Below, piece after piece: positions 34,018 to 43,011 of a stretch of DNA of 53,528 nucleotides (within the stretch, counting starts at the first letter, position 1; the number at the start of each line of letters is the position of its first letter). The notes beneath the pieces are model-generated. The model saw nothing but the letters and a program-made list of their open reading frames with translations, did not search any database and had not been told where the DNA came from. Source of the DNA: Ammoniphilus sp. CFH 90114 (GTDB taxonomy: Bacteria > Bacillota > Bacilli > Aneurinibacillales > RAOX-1); NCBI RefSeq assembly GCF_004123195.1, contig NZ_SDLI01000005.1, positions 140,946-194,473 on the forward strand. The letters run 5' to 3'. Position numbers and translations under genes: made by a program.

Positions 34018-34680
34018 ATGAAAATACGAGTGTTAATTGCTGATGACCATCATGTGGTCCGATCGGGTTTGTCGATGTTAATCGGTTCACAGGATGACAT
34101 GGAAGTCATAGGTACAGCCTCTGATGGGATCGATGCCTATCATAAAGCTTTGGAATTAAAGCCTGATGTGATAATTATGGATGTTAATATGCCTGGTGAA
34201 AACGGATTGTCTGCAACGACAAAAATTAAAGCGATGGCACCTGAGATTGAGATACTCATTTTAACGATGCATGATAATAAAGAATATTTGTTCCACATGT
34301 TAAAGGCTGGAGCATCTGGTTATTTATTAAAAAATGCTCATGATTCCGACTTGATGAATGCTATTCGTACGGTTCATAGTGGTGCGGCCTATTTGTACCC
34401 AAGTGCAGCTAAAATATTAATAGAAGAATTTGTAACAAAGGTGGAGCGGGGAGCTGAAACCGATCAATACGATCTGTTAACGGAAAGAGAGAAAGAGATT
34501 CTTCCGTTAATTACGCTGGGGTACTCCTATAAAGAGATTTCAGAGAAGCTTTATGTCTCAGTGAAAACAGTCGAATCCTATAAGATGAAGATTATGGAGA
34601 AACTCCAACTGAAAACTAGACCGGAGTTAATTAATTATGCATTAAAAAAAGGCCTGCTTGAAGCTGAAAAGGAAACCTAA
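34018..34680 (+). CDS. NreC-like response regulator (NarL/LuxR type)
   Basis: A 220-residue regulator: receiver with D9/D10, phospho-site D55 (IIMDVNMPGENG), T83 and K105, and a LuxR-type DNA-binding domain (LTEREKEILPLITLGYSYKEIS, VSVKTVESYKMKIMEKL). The blocks DDHHVVRSGLSMLIGSQDDMEVIG and KTRPELINYALKKGLLE are close to staphylococcal NreC, which activates nitrate respiration genes by binding TAGGG-N4-CCCTA. No nitrate genes are here, and the partner kinase lacks the oxygen-sensing domain of NreB, so this is a different circuit. A perfect copy of that binding motif lies at 37928-37941. Confidence 0.88.
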   Translation: MKIRVLIADDHHVVRSGLSMLIGSQDDMEVIGTASDGIDAYHKALELKPDVIIMDVNMPGENGLSATTKIKAMAPEIEILILTMHDNKEYLFHMLKAGASGYLLKNAHDSDLMNAIRTVHSGAAYLYPSAAKILIEEFVTKVERGAETDQYDLLTEREKEILPLITLGYSYKEISEKLYVSVKTVESYKMKIMEKLQLKTRPELINYALKKGLLEAEKET

Positions 34681-34683
34681 CTC

Positions 34684-36120
34684 ATGATCTCGGTTAAGAG
34701 AAAAATAAGGATCTTTACGGTATGGCTTGTTTTTACGATAACCTTGTGTATGACAAGTATTAAAGCCTATGAGTTATGGTCAGATCTCTTAGAACAAGAG
34801 TACAAGACAACGGGTTCAATTGCACGTTTACTAGATGTACAGTTAGTAGGGTCTTATGAAGATTTACTAAGAGATCGGGAGGAACTAAAAACGAAGGAAG
34901 AGAAGATCAATTATTATAATGAGATTCTACAGCCTATTGTGGATAGAATTACCCAATCATTTCCTCAATATGGGGCTGGCTATTATGTGCATGATTTACA
35001 GTCTATTGTGGCCTTTGGTCCTGATTTTACAAAGGAGGGGTTAATAGATATTAGTCCCACCTCGCTGGCAAGAACAGTATATGACTCCAAACAACCCTAC
35101 CGTTTTTATAATTACTCCCAAACCAGAAACTCGTTGGTAGTAGCCGTTATACATCCGGTTATTCGTGACGGTGAAGTTATTGGTCACGTTTGGGGGAATA
35201 TGGCGATCGATGATGTCTACCAAAAGTTTTTTGAGGCCTTAAAGACAAGAAGTATTGCCGTTATTATTCTTTTAATATTATCGTTGTTTGCTACCAAATA
35301 CATTACCACTCAATATGATAAGAGTATTCAAACCTTCAGAGATCGGGTAAAGAATATGGACTTGGATCAAGAGGAAAAGCAATCTGCTTTTTTACCCGAA
35401 TTTAGGGAAATATATCAGGAAGTCGTACAGTCGAGGAATAGATTATCGGAAAGTGAAAAAAGACATCAGAAACAGATGACAAGAAAAATTTTAGAAACGC
35501 AAGAAGAGGAAAGAAAAAGAGTAGCAAGGGATTTGCATGATGGAATCGGCCAAGCTTTATACAGCTTGCTGATTACACTCAGGTTAATAGGTAGGAAAAC
35601 ACACGAGTCAGACGAACAGGAACTATTAAATAGAATGGAAGAAATCACGAGTTTGGCATTAGAAGATGTTAAGAGTCTTGCTTTTAACCTACGCCCCGCT
35701 ATTCTCGATGAGTTGGGACTTGTTCCGACCATTCGGGCGTTTATAGAGAGTTACCAACAGATTCATCGTATTCAAGTGAATTTTCAGCTGGAAGGAGAGA
35801 CCAGGAGACTGGATTCCATCACAGAAGTTTCCCTTTATCGCATTTTTCAAGAAGTGTTAAATAATGCGGCAAAATATTCAAAAACGGATAGGATCCTCAT
35901 TCAGCTCAAATATACGAAGGATATTGAACTTTTCATTCAGGATTTTGGTGTTGGATTTGATTCATCAGCGATTCAGAGCACAAGTACAGGGCTTTGTGGA
36001 ATGAAGGAGAGAGTACAATTATTAGATGGATCCTTCCACGTTCATTCTGTGGTGGGTGTGGGGACAAGAATTCACATCATATTACATTCAAAGGATAGTA
36101 CCAAGGAGAGAGTCTCTTAA
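34684..36120 (+). CDS. Membrane sensor histidine kinase with an extracytoplasmic sensor domain
   Basis: A 478-residue kinase. Two membrane helices (about 8-28 and 189-208) frame an extracytoplasmic Cache/PAS-like sensor of about 160 residues (GAGYYVHDLQSIVAFGPD, VIHPVIRDGEVIGHVWGNMAID). The cytoplasmic part has HisKA_3 with His285 (KRVARDLHDGIGQALYS), then HATPase with N393/N394 (EVLNNAAKYS), DFGVGFD (420-426) and GLCGMKERV (436-444). The catalytic half resembles NreB but the Fe-S PAS domain of NreB is absent. It begins three bases after the regulator gene and should phosphorylate it. Confidence 0.9.
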   Translation: MISVKRKIRIFTVWLVFTITLCMTSIKAYELWSDLLEQEYKTTGSIARLLDVQLVGSYEDLLRDREELKTKEEKINYYNEILQPIVDRITQSFPQYGAGYYVHDLQSIVAFGPDFTKEGLIDISPTSLARTVYDSKQPYRFYNYSQTRNSLVVAVIHPVIRDGEVIGHVWGNMAIDDVYQKFFEALKTRSIAVIILLILSLFATKYITTQYDKSIQTFRDRVKNMDLDQEEKQSAFLPEFREIYQEVVQSRNRLSESEKRHQKQMTRKILETQEEERKRVARDLHDGIGQALYSLLITLRLIGRKTHESDEQELLNRMEEITSLALEDVKSLAFNLRPAILDELGLVPTIRAFIESYQQIHRIQVNFQLEGETRRLDSITEVSLYRIFQEVLNNAAKYSKTDRILIQLKYTKDIELFIQDFGVGFDSSAIQSTSTGLCGMKERVQLLDGSFHVHSVVGVGTRIHIILHSKDSTKERVS

Positions 36121-36137
36121 GAGATTCTTTTTTTTTT

Positions 36138-36173
36138 TTCTAGATTCCCTATAAAAAAATAGGGAAACTCCGG
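36138..36173 (+). promoter_or_regulatory. Paired NreC-box half-sites before the pseudo-kinase gene
   Basis: CCCTA (36147-36151) and TAGGG (36160-36164) face each other across eight bases, set in a perfect inverted repeat of TTCCCTAT and ATAGGGAA (36145-36166). Viewed as two TAGGG-N4-CCCTA boxes starting at 36138 and 36160, each keeps one good half. The spacing is nearly that of the pair at 37928-37964. A hairpin role cannot be excluded. Confidence 0.45.
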
Positions 36174-36246
36174 ATAGAAAAGATAAGGTGATTTTTGCAA
36201 AATAAGGGAAGCGGTGTCTAATCACAACTTTTGAGAGGCGATCAAT

Positions 36247-37914
36247 GTGGTACGTTTTGTTAAAGGTTTTTACTCCATCCGTTTTCAACTGAAAGTCGTG
36301 GTATTTATCATTTTATTGTTCTCTTTAACGCTTACCTATGTAAATGCTTATCTTTATGCGAAACAAAAGGTACTTGATGTTGGGGAAGAGATGTTTACGA
36401 ATGTGTTAAAAGATACGGTGGGTTTTATCGACGCCATGAATCAACGAGTGATAGCAGGAGATCTCACGCTGAAAGAAGCTCAGGATATCGTTCGTGATTA
36501 TGCTCTTGGTCCTAAGGGCAGTGATGGTTCTCGTGATATCCAAAATTCTAAGATGTCTACAAATAATTATATGTATGTTTGGGCGTCTAGTCCCGATGGA
36601 ACGATGAAAATGCACCCCTTTGATATGGAAGATAAGAACTATTGGGATTATCAAGTAGAAGGAAAGTTTACCGTCCGAGAGAGTTGGTCCAATCCTGAAA
36701 AAACGGGATATGTATTTCGAGAACTATGGAAGAATCCTGGAGAACCTGTATATACGTTCATAGCCTTTCAAGCCTACTACGAACCTTGGGACTGGATTGT
36801 CGGTGCGGGAGGGCGCGAAGAGATCATTTATAAGGAGCGGCTTCAAGATTTAAAGATTCATTTCATCCTGTCTGGTTGTATCTCCTTGATTACTGGGGCT
36901 TGTGCTGCTCATTTTTTTGCTGAGTATCTGTATAGAAGATTCCATGAAATCAATTTGGTGATGAATCAAGCCTTAAAGGGGGATTATACCCGGACTGTCG
37001 AAGTGCGATTAAAGGATGAGATTGGAAAGTTAGCGGAAAATGTAAACTCCATGCTTTCAAATGTGAGTAAGAGCATGTTGCCCTTATCGTCAATAGAGGA
37101 AAGGGTAAGTTTAAATAGGAAGGTACAAGATGATGATGATTTGATGTTGTATGAAGCAATGAATGAAGGGAAACAGAGAACAACTCAAGACAATGAGAAC
37201 ATTACAGGAGTATTGGAGGAGCTCATACAAACCCGAGTAAAAGTGCTAGAAAGTGAACGACGTCTGCAAAAGCAAATCCACCATAACTTATTCATCGTTC
37301 AAGAACAGGAACGAAAAAAGATTGCCTACGAATTGCAGAATGGTACAGGACAGATTCTCTACAGTATGGCACTAGCTATAAAATTAATGGATTCAAAAAG
37401 TGCAAATATAGAGATGAAGGAACATTTAGAGGGCTTAAATAAGATGATTTCAGAATCTATTATTCAAGTGAATGAACTATCTTTTCAGTTGCGACCAGCT
37501 TTATTAGATGATCTTGGATTATTACCGGCCTTCAGATCTCTTCTTCATCATATAGAAAAGCAGTATGCAATAAAAACCCATATCTCCTCTTCCATTTCTG
37601 AAGAGGGGATGGGTGATGAAGTTAAAACCGTGATCTATCGCATAGGACATGAGATGCTAACTTATTACATGAAGAGGACAAAGCTAGATTTCGTCATGAT
37701 GACCCTTAGTCTCGATCGTCAGGACTATTTGTTGAAGATCATGCTCTCAGGAAAAGAGCTGGAAGCGATCTATCAAGAGGAATTAAAGAATAAAAGGATT
37801 GAATTCTCTAGTTTAGAGGAAAGAGTGCTGATTCTAGACGGGAATCTAACTATTACCTACGATGAAACCTTAAATTTAGAAGTACGACTTCCTTTAGTAT
37901 CAGAGCTAGGATAA
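36247..37914 (+). CDS. Cache-HAMP degenerate histidine kinase (pseudo-kinase)
   Basis: A 555-residue membrane protein: TM1 about 17-36, a single Cache sensor (about 40-195, with NYMYVWASSPDGTMKMHP and YYEPWDWIVGAGG), TM2 about 205-225, HAMP, then a HisKA_3-like and HATPase-like region. Aligned by eye to the kinase upstream, the phospho-accepting His is Gln364 (IAYELQNGTGQILYS), the N box NNA is replaced by LTYYMK, G1 DFGVGFD by MLSGKELEA and the G2 glycines by FSSLEERV. It therefore should bind no ATP and accept no phosphate. It is full length and in frame, so it looks selected as a regulator. Start is GTG after GAGAGG. Confidence 0.85.
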   Translation: MVRFVKGFYSIRFQLKVVVFIILLFSLTLTYVNAYLYAKQKVLDVGEEMFTNVLKDTVGFIDAMNQRVIAGDLTLKEAQDIVRDYALGPKGSDGSRDIQNSKMSTNNYMYVWASSPDGTMKMHPFDMEDKNYWDYQVEGKFTVRESWSNPEKTGYVFRELWKNPGEPVYTFIAFQAYYEPWDWIVGAGGREEIIYKERLQDLKIHFILSGCISLITGACAAHFFAEYLYRRFHEINLVMNQALKGDYTRTVEVRLKDEIGKLAENVNSMLSNVSKSMLPLSSIEERVSLNRKVQDDDDLMLYEAMNEGKQRTTQDNENITGVLEELIQTRVKVLESERRLQKQIHHNLFIVQEQERKKIAYELQNGTGQILYSMALAIKLMDSKSANIEMKEHLEGLNKMISESIIQVNELSFQLRPALLDDLGLLPAFRSLLHHIEKQYAIKTHISSSISEEGMGDEVKTVIYRIGHEMLTYYMKRTKLDFVMMTLSLDRQDYLLKIMLSGKELEAIYQEELKNKRIEFSSLEERVLILDGNLTITYDETLNLEVRLPLVSELG

Positions 37915-37927
37915 GAAATAGGAGAAG

Positions 37928-37964
37928 TAGGGGAATCCCTATTAAAAATGTAGGGGATTACCTG
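37928..37964 (+). promoter_or_regulatory. NreC box upstream of the chemoreceptor gene
   Basis: TAGGGGAATCCCTA (37928-37941) is an exact TAGGG-N4-CCCTA, the motif reported for staphylococcal NreC. A second, weaker copy TAGGGGATTACCTG (37951-37964) starts 23 bp later, about two helix turns. Both lie about 125-160 bp before the chemoreceptor start, a usual place for an activator. Confidence 0.75.
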
Positions 37965-38086
37965 CTACCATTTGGCTAATATGAATGTCATGATGAGGTG
38001 ATTAGAATATACCCTATGTAAGACTATACATAGTTTTACAATCTATGTGATCTTTAATGATAATATGGCTAAACGGAGGAATGAAA

Positions 38087-39823
38087 GTGAAGATAACGAT
38101 TAGACTGAAACTACTCTTGATTTCATTACTGTTGCTCTGTGTTCCGAGTTTTATTGTTGGACTGATTAGTTATCAATCAGCTGAAAATAATTTGAATGAG
38201 CTTGGTTCTATCGGATTGAAAAATGATGTTCGATTAACGATAGAGATGATAGGCGCATTACAAAAACAAGTCGATGAAGGTGTCATTTCTTTAGAGGAGG
38301 CACAAGAGCAAGTAAAAATAGCGATTCTAGGAGAAAAACAGGAGGGTGGAAAGAGGCCGATTAATAAGCGGATCGATGTTGGGGAAAATGGTTATCTGTT
38401 TATTATCGACGAAGAAGGTACTCAAATAGCTCATCCAAGTATTGAAGGTCAGAATTCTTGGGGTATACAAACGGAAGACGGAAGATTCTTTGTACAAGAA
38501 TTGGTAAGTAAAGCTCAAGGTGGAGGAGGATTTACCTACTACGATTGGCCACTTCCCGATCAACCGGATGAGTTGGCACCCAAAATAACGTATACGGAAC
38601 AAGATCCACACTGGAATTGGATTATTGCTGCTGGGTCCTATATGATGGACTTTAATTCAGGAGCAGATAGCATTTTAAAAATCCTATTAACGACGATCTC
38701 CATTTCATTGGTTGTTGGACTCATTATTATTTACTGGTTTTCCCAACATCTATCTAATCCTATTCGTTCGGTTGTTGAACAGGTTCGACGCGTCTCGAAC
38801 GGAGACCTTACTGTAGAGCCGTTAGTATCACAGACCCGGGATGAATTGGGTTCCTTAGTTCAAGATTTTAATCAAATGACCTTAAATTTAAAGAATCTCA
38901 TCCAGCTTGTTCATGGGAATGCGGTTCAGGTTGCCGCGGCTTCCGAAGAATTATCGGCTAGTGCAGATCAAACCAATCAGGCAACTGAACATATTGCTTA
39001 CACGATGCAGGAAGTAGCCACAGGGGCGGAGAGTCAAGTGCATAGCGTTCAGCAAAGTGTTTCTGTTATTCGGCAGATGGCGGATCAAGCGGAGCAGATT
39101 TCTACTAGTACCCAGATTGTACAGGATGCAACCACTTATGCATCGGGTAAGGCGGAAGAAGGAAGTAGTTCTGTGGTAGTGGCCATCCATCAAATTCATT
39201 CGATCAGTGATACCGTATCAGGGTTAGCACGAGAAGTGAAGGGGCTTGGGGATCGATCTGTAGAAATTAGTGAGATTGTAAAAGTGATTACGGACATCGC
39301 CAGTCAAACCAACCTGTTGGCGTTGAATGCAGCCATAGAAGCTGCACGGGCAGGGGAACACGGAAGAGGGTTTGCCGTGGTAGCGGATGAGGTGAGAAAA
39401 CTAGCAGAGCAATCCGCCCAATCAGCACAACAGATTACGGAACTGATTTATGTCATTCAAACTGATACGAAGTCTGCCGTGGATTCTATGAATCAAGCAA
39501 CAAAAGAAGTGGAACAAGGGATCCAAATCGTTAGTGAAACGGGAGAATCGTTTAACCAAATTCAATCAGCAGTGGAAAACGTAGTGAAGCATGTGTCGGA
39601 GGTTATTGTTGCTGCCAAGCAATTGAACGAAGGAAGCAGTCGGGTTGTGGAATCGATTCAAGCGATCTCGAACATTGCAGAAGAAACGGCTTTAGGTACC
39701 CAGACAGTATCTGCTTCAACGGAAGAGCAATTGGCATCGATGGAAGAAATCTCATCTTCGTCTACTTTCCTATCAAAAATGGCCGAAGAGCTTCAAGCGA
39801 CAGTTGGACGGTTTAAGGTGTAA
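38087..39823 (+). CDS. Methyl-accepting chemotaxis protein with Cache sensor
   Basis: A 578-residue chemoreceptor: TM1 near the N-terminus, a single Cache sensor ([57 protein letters not shown]), TM2, HAMP (about 215-265) and the signalling hairpin with the conserved tip [48 protein letters not shown]. It passes ligand binding to CheA/CheW and flagellar motors. GGAGG at 38075-38079 suits the GTG at 38087 (seven bases) rather than the ATG at 38081 (one base). The sensor has the same layout as that of the pseudo-kinase upstream. An NreC-type box lies in the leader. Confidence 0.93.
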   Translation: MKITIRLKLLLISLLLLCVPSFIVGLISYQSAENNLNELGSIGLKNDVRLTIEMIGALQKQVDEGVISLEEAQEQVKIAILGEKQEGGKRPINKRIDVGENGYLFIIDEEGTQIAHPSIEGQNSWGIQTEDGRFFVQELVSKAQGGGGFTYYDWPLPDQPDELAPKITYTEQDPHWNWIIAAGSYMMDFNSGADSILKILLTTISISLVVGLIIIYWFSQHLSNPIRSVVEQVRRVSNGDLTVEPLVSQTRDELGSLVQDFNQMTLNLKNLIQLVHGNAVQVAAASEELSASADQTNQATEHIAYTMQEVATGAESQVHSVQQSVSVIRQMADQAEQISTSTQIVQDATTYASGKAEEGSSSVVVAIHQIHSISDTVSGLAREVKGLGDRSVEISEIVKVITDIASQTNLLALNAAIEAARAGEHGRGFAVVADEVRKLAEQSAQSAQQITELIYVIQTDTKSAVDSMNQATKEVEQGIQIVSETGESFNQIQSAVENVVKHVSEVIVAAKQLNEGSSRVVESIQAISNIAEETALGTQTVSASTEEQLASMEEISSSSTFLSKMAEELQATVGRFKV

Positions 39824-39871
39824 AGGTTAATACAAGATTCCCTTTTCCGTGGGATCGTTTGGGGGAAGTTT

Positions 39872-41986
39872 ATGGGGAAATTAAAAATACATATCATCGT
39901 TCCTTTAACTATCATTGGCATGGCCTATCTATTTAGCGACTCTCTTTATGCTATGTTTGGCATGAAGAATTATACTTCTATCCACATGATTTTAGAATTA
40001 ATGAGTATAGTAGTATCTTTTACGATCGCGATCCAAGCCTGGATGATCTTCCCTCATACGTTATCGAACCATCGGTTAGTTATGGGGGGCCTTTTTTTAG
40101 CGATAGGTATTCTAGACTTATTGCATACGATTAGTTACAAAGGAATGCCCTTCTTTTTCTCGGAGGGTTCCGTTCAAAAAGCAACTTGGTTCTGGATTGT
40201 TGCGAGATCAACGAGCGCCTTATTCTTTATAATTGTTTTATTGCCGGAAAAGGTGGTGCGTCCAAGGATAAGGTATTACGTGTATTTGCTCTTTATCGCC
40301 TACGCGATTGTCTGGGCCTGTGTCATTATCATTGGTTCTGAAAAGTTACCTATTCTAGTCATGGATGGGATTGGGACTACACTGCTAAAGAATATGATAG
40401 AGTATGTGATCATTAGTCTACATCTCATTACCTTATGGTTTGTCGTGCGATTCTCTAGAGAAAAAAATGAAAATATACCAATATTTACGATAGCTTTGTT
40501 TTATCTTATTTTTGCTGAGTTCATGTTTACACAGTACATACATGTCTATGATATCAAGAATTTCATTGGTCATCTTTTTAAGGTGGCAGGATACTATTAT
40601 TTATTGCATTCAATCTATATCTCTTCGGTAGAAGAACCTTATAAGGCCCAAAAAGAGACAGAAGCGATCATGAAGCATATGGCCTATCATGATGAATTAA
40701 CGGGATTGCCTAACCTGCGATATTTTAAGGAAAAGTTGGCGGAGGTTATTATGAAAGGAGATGTGAATGCTCTACATGCCGTTGTCATGTTAAATATTGC
40801 ACGGTTTGGGTTTATTAATGATTCATTGGGTTACAGTATGGGAGACAAGCTCCTCCAGAAGGTAGCGGACCGTCTTGTCGTGTCGTTGCCAAAGGATGTA
40901 TTTATTTCTAGAATGTCTACTAATCAATTCATCCTTTATGTTACCCATAAGCATGATCTTCAGGAGATTTCTAGTAGAATTATAGAAAGTTTCTCTCAGC
41001 CATTGCAAATAGAACACCTTGATATCACCATCCAAGTTAGAATGGGGATTGCCCACTATTCTAAGGAAGTCAACAATATGGAACTTTTAATACAAAGCTC
41101 CCATACTGCAATGAATGAAGCGAAAAGACAAAATAAAGAATTTATCTATTATCATTCACTCATGAATGAAAAATCATATGAAAGATTAATATTAGAAAGT
41201 GATCTCCATAAAGCATTAGATGAGGGCCAGTTTTCTTTAGTGTATCAACCACAGATTCACTCTCACACTGGGAAAATTATTGCGGTAGAAGCGCTCATCC
41301 GTTGGCAACATCCAACCATGGGAATGGTGACACCCAACAAATTCATCTCGATTTTAGAGGAAACCGGTTTGATTATTCCGGTTGGAGAATGGGTGCTTCG
41401 AACCGCATGTAAGCAGTTAAAAGCTTGGCACAACGATGGACATTCTCTTGGTATATCTGTGAACTTGTCTGTCAGACAGTTTTATCACGTTGATTTACTA
41501 AAAACGATCGAAAATATATTGAAAGAAACCAACCTAGATCCTTCCATTTTGGAGTTAGAAATTACGGAAAGTATGACGATGGATATTAATCATGCTAAGG
41601 ATATCTTAAGGAAACTTAAAGAGTTGGGAGTAAGGATAAGTATTGATGATTTTGGAACGGGATATTCCTCTCTAAGCTACCTAAAAGAGTTAGCGATAGA
41701 TCGGTTAAAAATTGATCAATCGTTTGTCCGCGGTGTCTCCACGAATGAAAATGATGAAATGATTGTATCAACGATTATTTCTATGACGAAGCATATGAAG
41801 ATAGAAGCAGTAGCTGAAGGTGTAGAAAATCTGGATCACCTTCTAGCCCTAAAGCAAAAGGAGTGCCTTCATTTGCAAGGATATCTTTTTAGTCGTCCAC
41901 TAGACGCAGCGACCTTCTCTCAATGCTTTGATGAAATTCAAAATAAAGCGGAGAACTATACGAAAGTTCATGTCCAAATCCAATAA
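39872..41986 (+). CDS. MASE3-GGDEF(degenerate)-EAL c-di-GMP phosphodiesterase
   Basis: A 704-residue protein: an N-terminal MASE3-like sensor of about eight helices (residues 5-250, with LHTISYKGMPFF), a GGDEF-like domain (about 265-425) with RMSTNQF in place of GGDEF, hence no cyclase activity, and an EAL domain with EALIRW (473-478), NLSVRQF, ELEITES, DDFGTGYSS (592-600), LKIDQSF and AEGVE, all needed for c-di-GMP cleavage. It starts 49 bases after the chemoreceptor and may share its transcript. With chemotaxis genes upstream, it should favour motility. Confidence 0.92.
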   Translation: MGKLKIHIIVPLTIIGMAYLFSDSLYAMFGMKNYTSIHMILELMSIVVSFTIAIQAWMIFPHTLSNHRLVMGGLFLAIGILDLLHTISYKGMPFFFSEGSVQKATWFWIVARSTSALFFIIVLLPEKVVRPRIRYYVYLLFIAYAIVWACVIIIGSEKLPILVMDGIGTTLLKNMIEYVIISLHLITLWFVVRFSREKNENIPIFTIALFYLIFAEFMFTQYIHVYDIKNFIGHLFKVAGYYYLLHSIYISSVEEPYKAQKETEAIMKHMAYHDELTGLPNLRYFKEKLAEVIMKGDVNALHAVVMLNIARFGFINDSLGYSMGDKLLQKVADRLVVSLPKDVFISRMSTNQFILYVTHKHDLQEISSRIIESFSQPLQIEHLDITIQVRMGIAHYSKEVNNMELLIQSSHTAMNEAKRQNKEFIYYHSLMNEKSYERLILESDLHKALDEGQFSLVYQPQIHSHTGKIIAVEALIRWQHPTMGMVTPNKFISILEETGLIIPVGEWVLRTACKQLKAWHNDGHSLGISVNLSVRQFYHVDLLKTIENILKETNLDPSILELEITESMTMDINHAKDILRKLKELGVRISIDDFGTGYSSLSYLKELAIDRLKIDQSFVRGVSTNENDEMIVSTIISMTKHMKIEAVAEGVENLDHLLALKQKECLHLQGYLFSRPLDAATFSQCFDEIQNKAENYTKVHVQIQ

Positions 41987-42038
41987 CGAAAAAATAAGAG
42001 CATAAGTCGAGATTCGCTCAAACAACGAGATTCTGTGG

Positions 42039-42063
42039 CATCCCCCCATTACGTGGGGGGATG
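42039..42063. terminator. Strong hairpin between convergent genes
   Basis: CATCCCCCCA pairs perfectly with TGGGGGGATG around TTACG. It stands between the EAL gene and the leftward ABC ATPase. T runs are absent on both sides, so termination is plausible but not textbook. Confidence 0.55.
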
Positions 42064-42071
42064 ATCTGACA

Positions 42072-42866
42072 TTATAAAGGGATACCTTCCTTTAATTGCA
42101 CCCAAGCGCGACCCAGCTTCCACTGCACCTCAAGGGGGAGGCCCAATCCTCTTGAAAGGATTTCATCTGATATCACTTCTTCCTTCGGCCCAGCCGCAAT
42201 GATTCTTCCGTCATGAATGACCAAGGCATGGGTAAAGACGGAGCAAACCTCCTCAATATGGTGCGTGACATAGATCATGGAAGGTCCGTTTACGCCTAGT
42301 TTTTCTATAGCAGCCAGCAGCTTCTCTCGTGAATAAATATCGAGCCCCGTACAAGGCTCGTCAAGGATAAGCAATCGGGGAGAGGCCATCAAGGCTCTCG
42401 AGATCAGCACTTTTTGCCTTTCGCCCTGAGAACATACCCCAAAAGGTCGATCGGTCAGATGTTGAATTCCCATATCCTCCATGATGGATGCGGCTTTCGC
42501 TTCGTCTTGTTCTGTAACCTCGTCATAAATGCCAAGTGTCGCGAATTTCCCGCTGATGACAAGCTGTGAAACCGTATGGGAAGGAGATAGGCTGTCGGCA
42601 AGGGAACTACTTACCCAACCGATCGATTTTCGAAGTTCCCTCAGATCAACCGATCCAAACGTTTTTCCTAACACCTCAATAGACGCTTCCGTTCCAGCCA
42701 CGGGCCATATATATCCGTTGATCATCTTCAGCAGGGTCGTTTTTCCTGCACCATTCAGGCCGATGAAGGCCCAATGTTGACCCTCTTCCATTTTCCAGGA
42801 AATATCTGTTAAAATATCACGACCATCTCTGCGATAATTGACATTTTGCACGTGAATGATACTCAT
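42072..42866 (-). CDS. ylmA: ABC transporter ATP-binding protein, YlmA-like
   Basis: A 264-residue ABC ATPase with Walker A GLNGAGKTT (36-44), signature CSQGERQKV (a variant of LSGGQ), Walker B LLILDEPCTGLD and switch His in VTHHIEEV. The variant signature and the SIGWVSSSLADSLSP block fit the YlmA/ModF-type group, related to molybdate ATPases. No permease or binding protein adjoins it, as for B. subtilis ylmA. Its function in the cell is not known. Confidence 0.8.
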   Translation of the reverse strand: MSIIHVQNVNYRRDGRDILTDISWKMEEGQHWAFIGLNGAGKTTLLKMINGYIWPVAGTEASIEVLGKTFGSVDLRELRKSIGWVSSSLADSLSPSHTVSQLVISGKFATLGIYDEVTEQDEAKAASIMEDMGIQHLTDRPFGVCSQGERQKVLISRALMASPRLLILDEPCTGLDIYSREKLLAAIEKLGVNGPSMIYVTHHIEEVCSVFTHALVIHDGRIIAAGPKEEVISDEILSRGLGLPLEVQWKLGRAWVQLKEGIPL

Positions 42867-42973
42867 CTCTTAGTTGGACTCCTATCTTTGTCTTTGTGTG
42901 AATATTAACACAACGTTATAGGAAATAGAATATCATATTTTGGGGGATTTGTCTGAGATATGAGGAAGACCGT

Positions 42974-43000
42974 AAAAAAGGAGCCGTTGGGCTCCTTTTT
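42974..43000 (-). terminator. Terminator of the spore-protein gene
   Basis: On the minus strand AAAAAGGAGCC pairs with GGCTCCTTTTT around a 5-nt loop, 12 nt after the stop of the spore-protein gene. Confidence 0.85.
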
Positions 43001-43011
43001 GCGTCAGCAGA

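Noticed and set aside
34018-36120. A nitrate/oxygen-sensing nreBC system
   Set aside because: The regulator is NreC-like, but the kinase has two membrane helices and an external sensor and lacks the cysteine-rich Fe-S PAS domain of NreB; no nitrate genes lie nearby.
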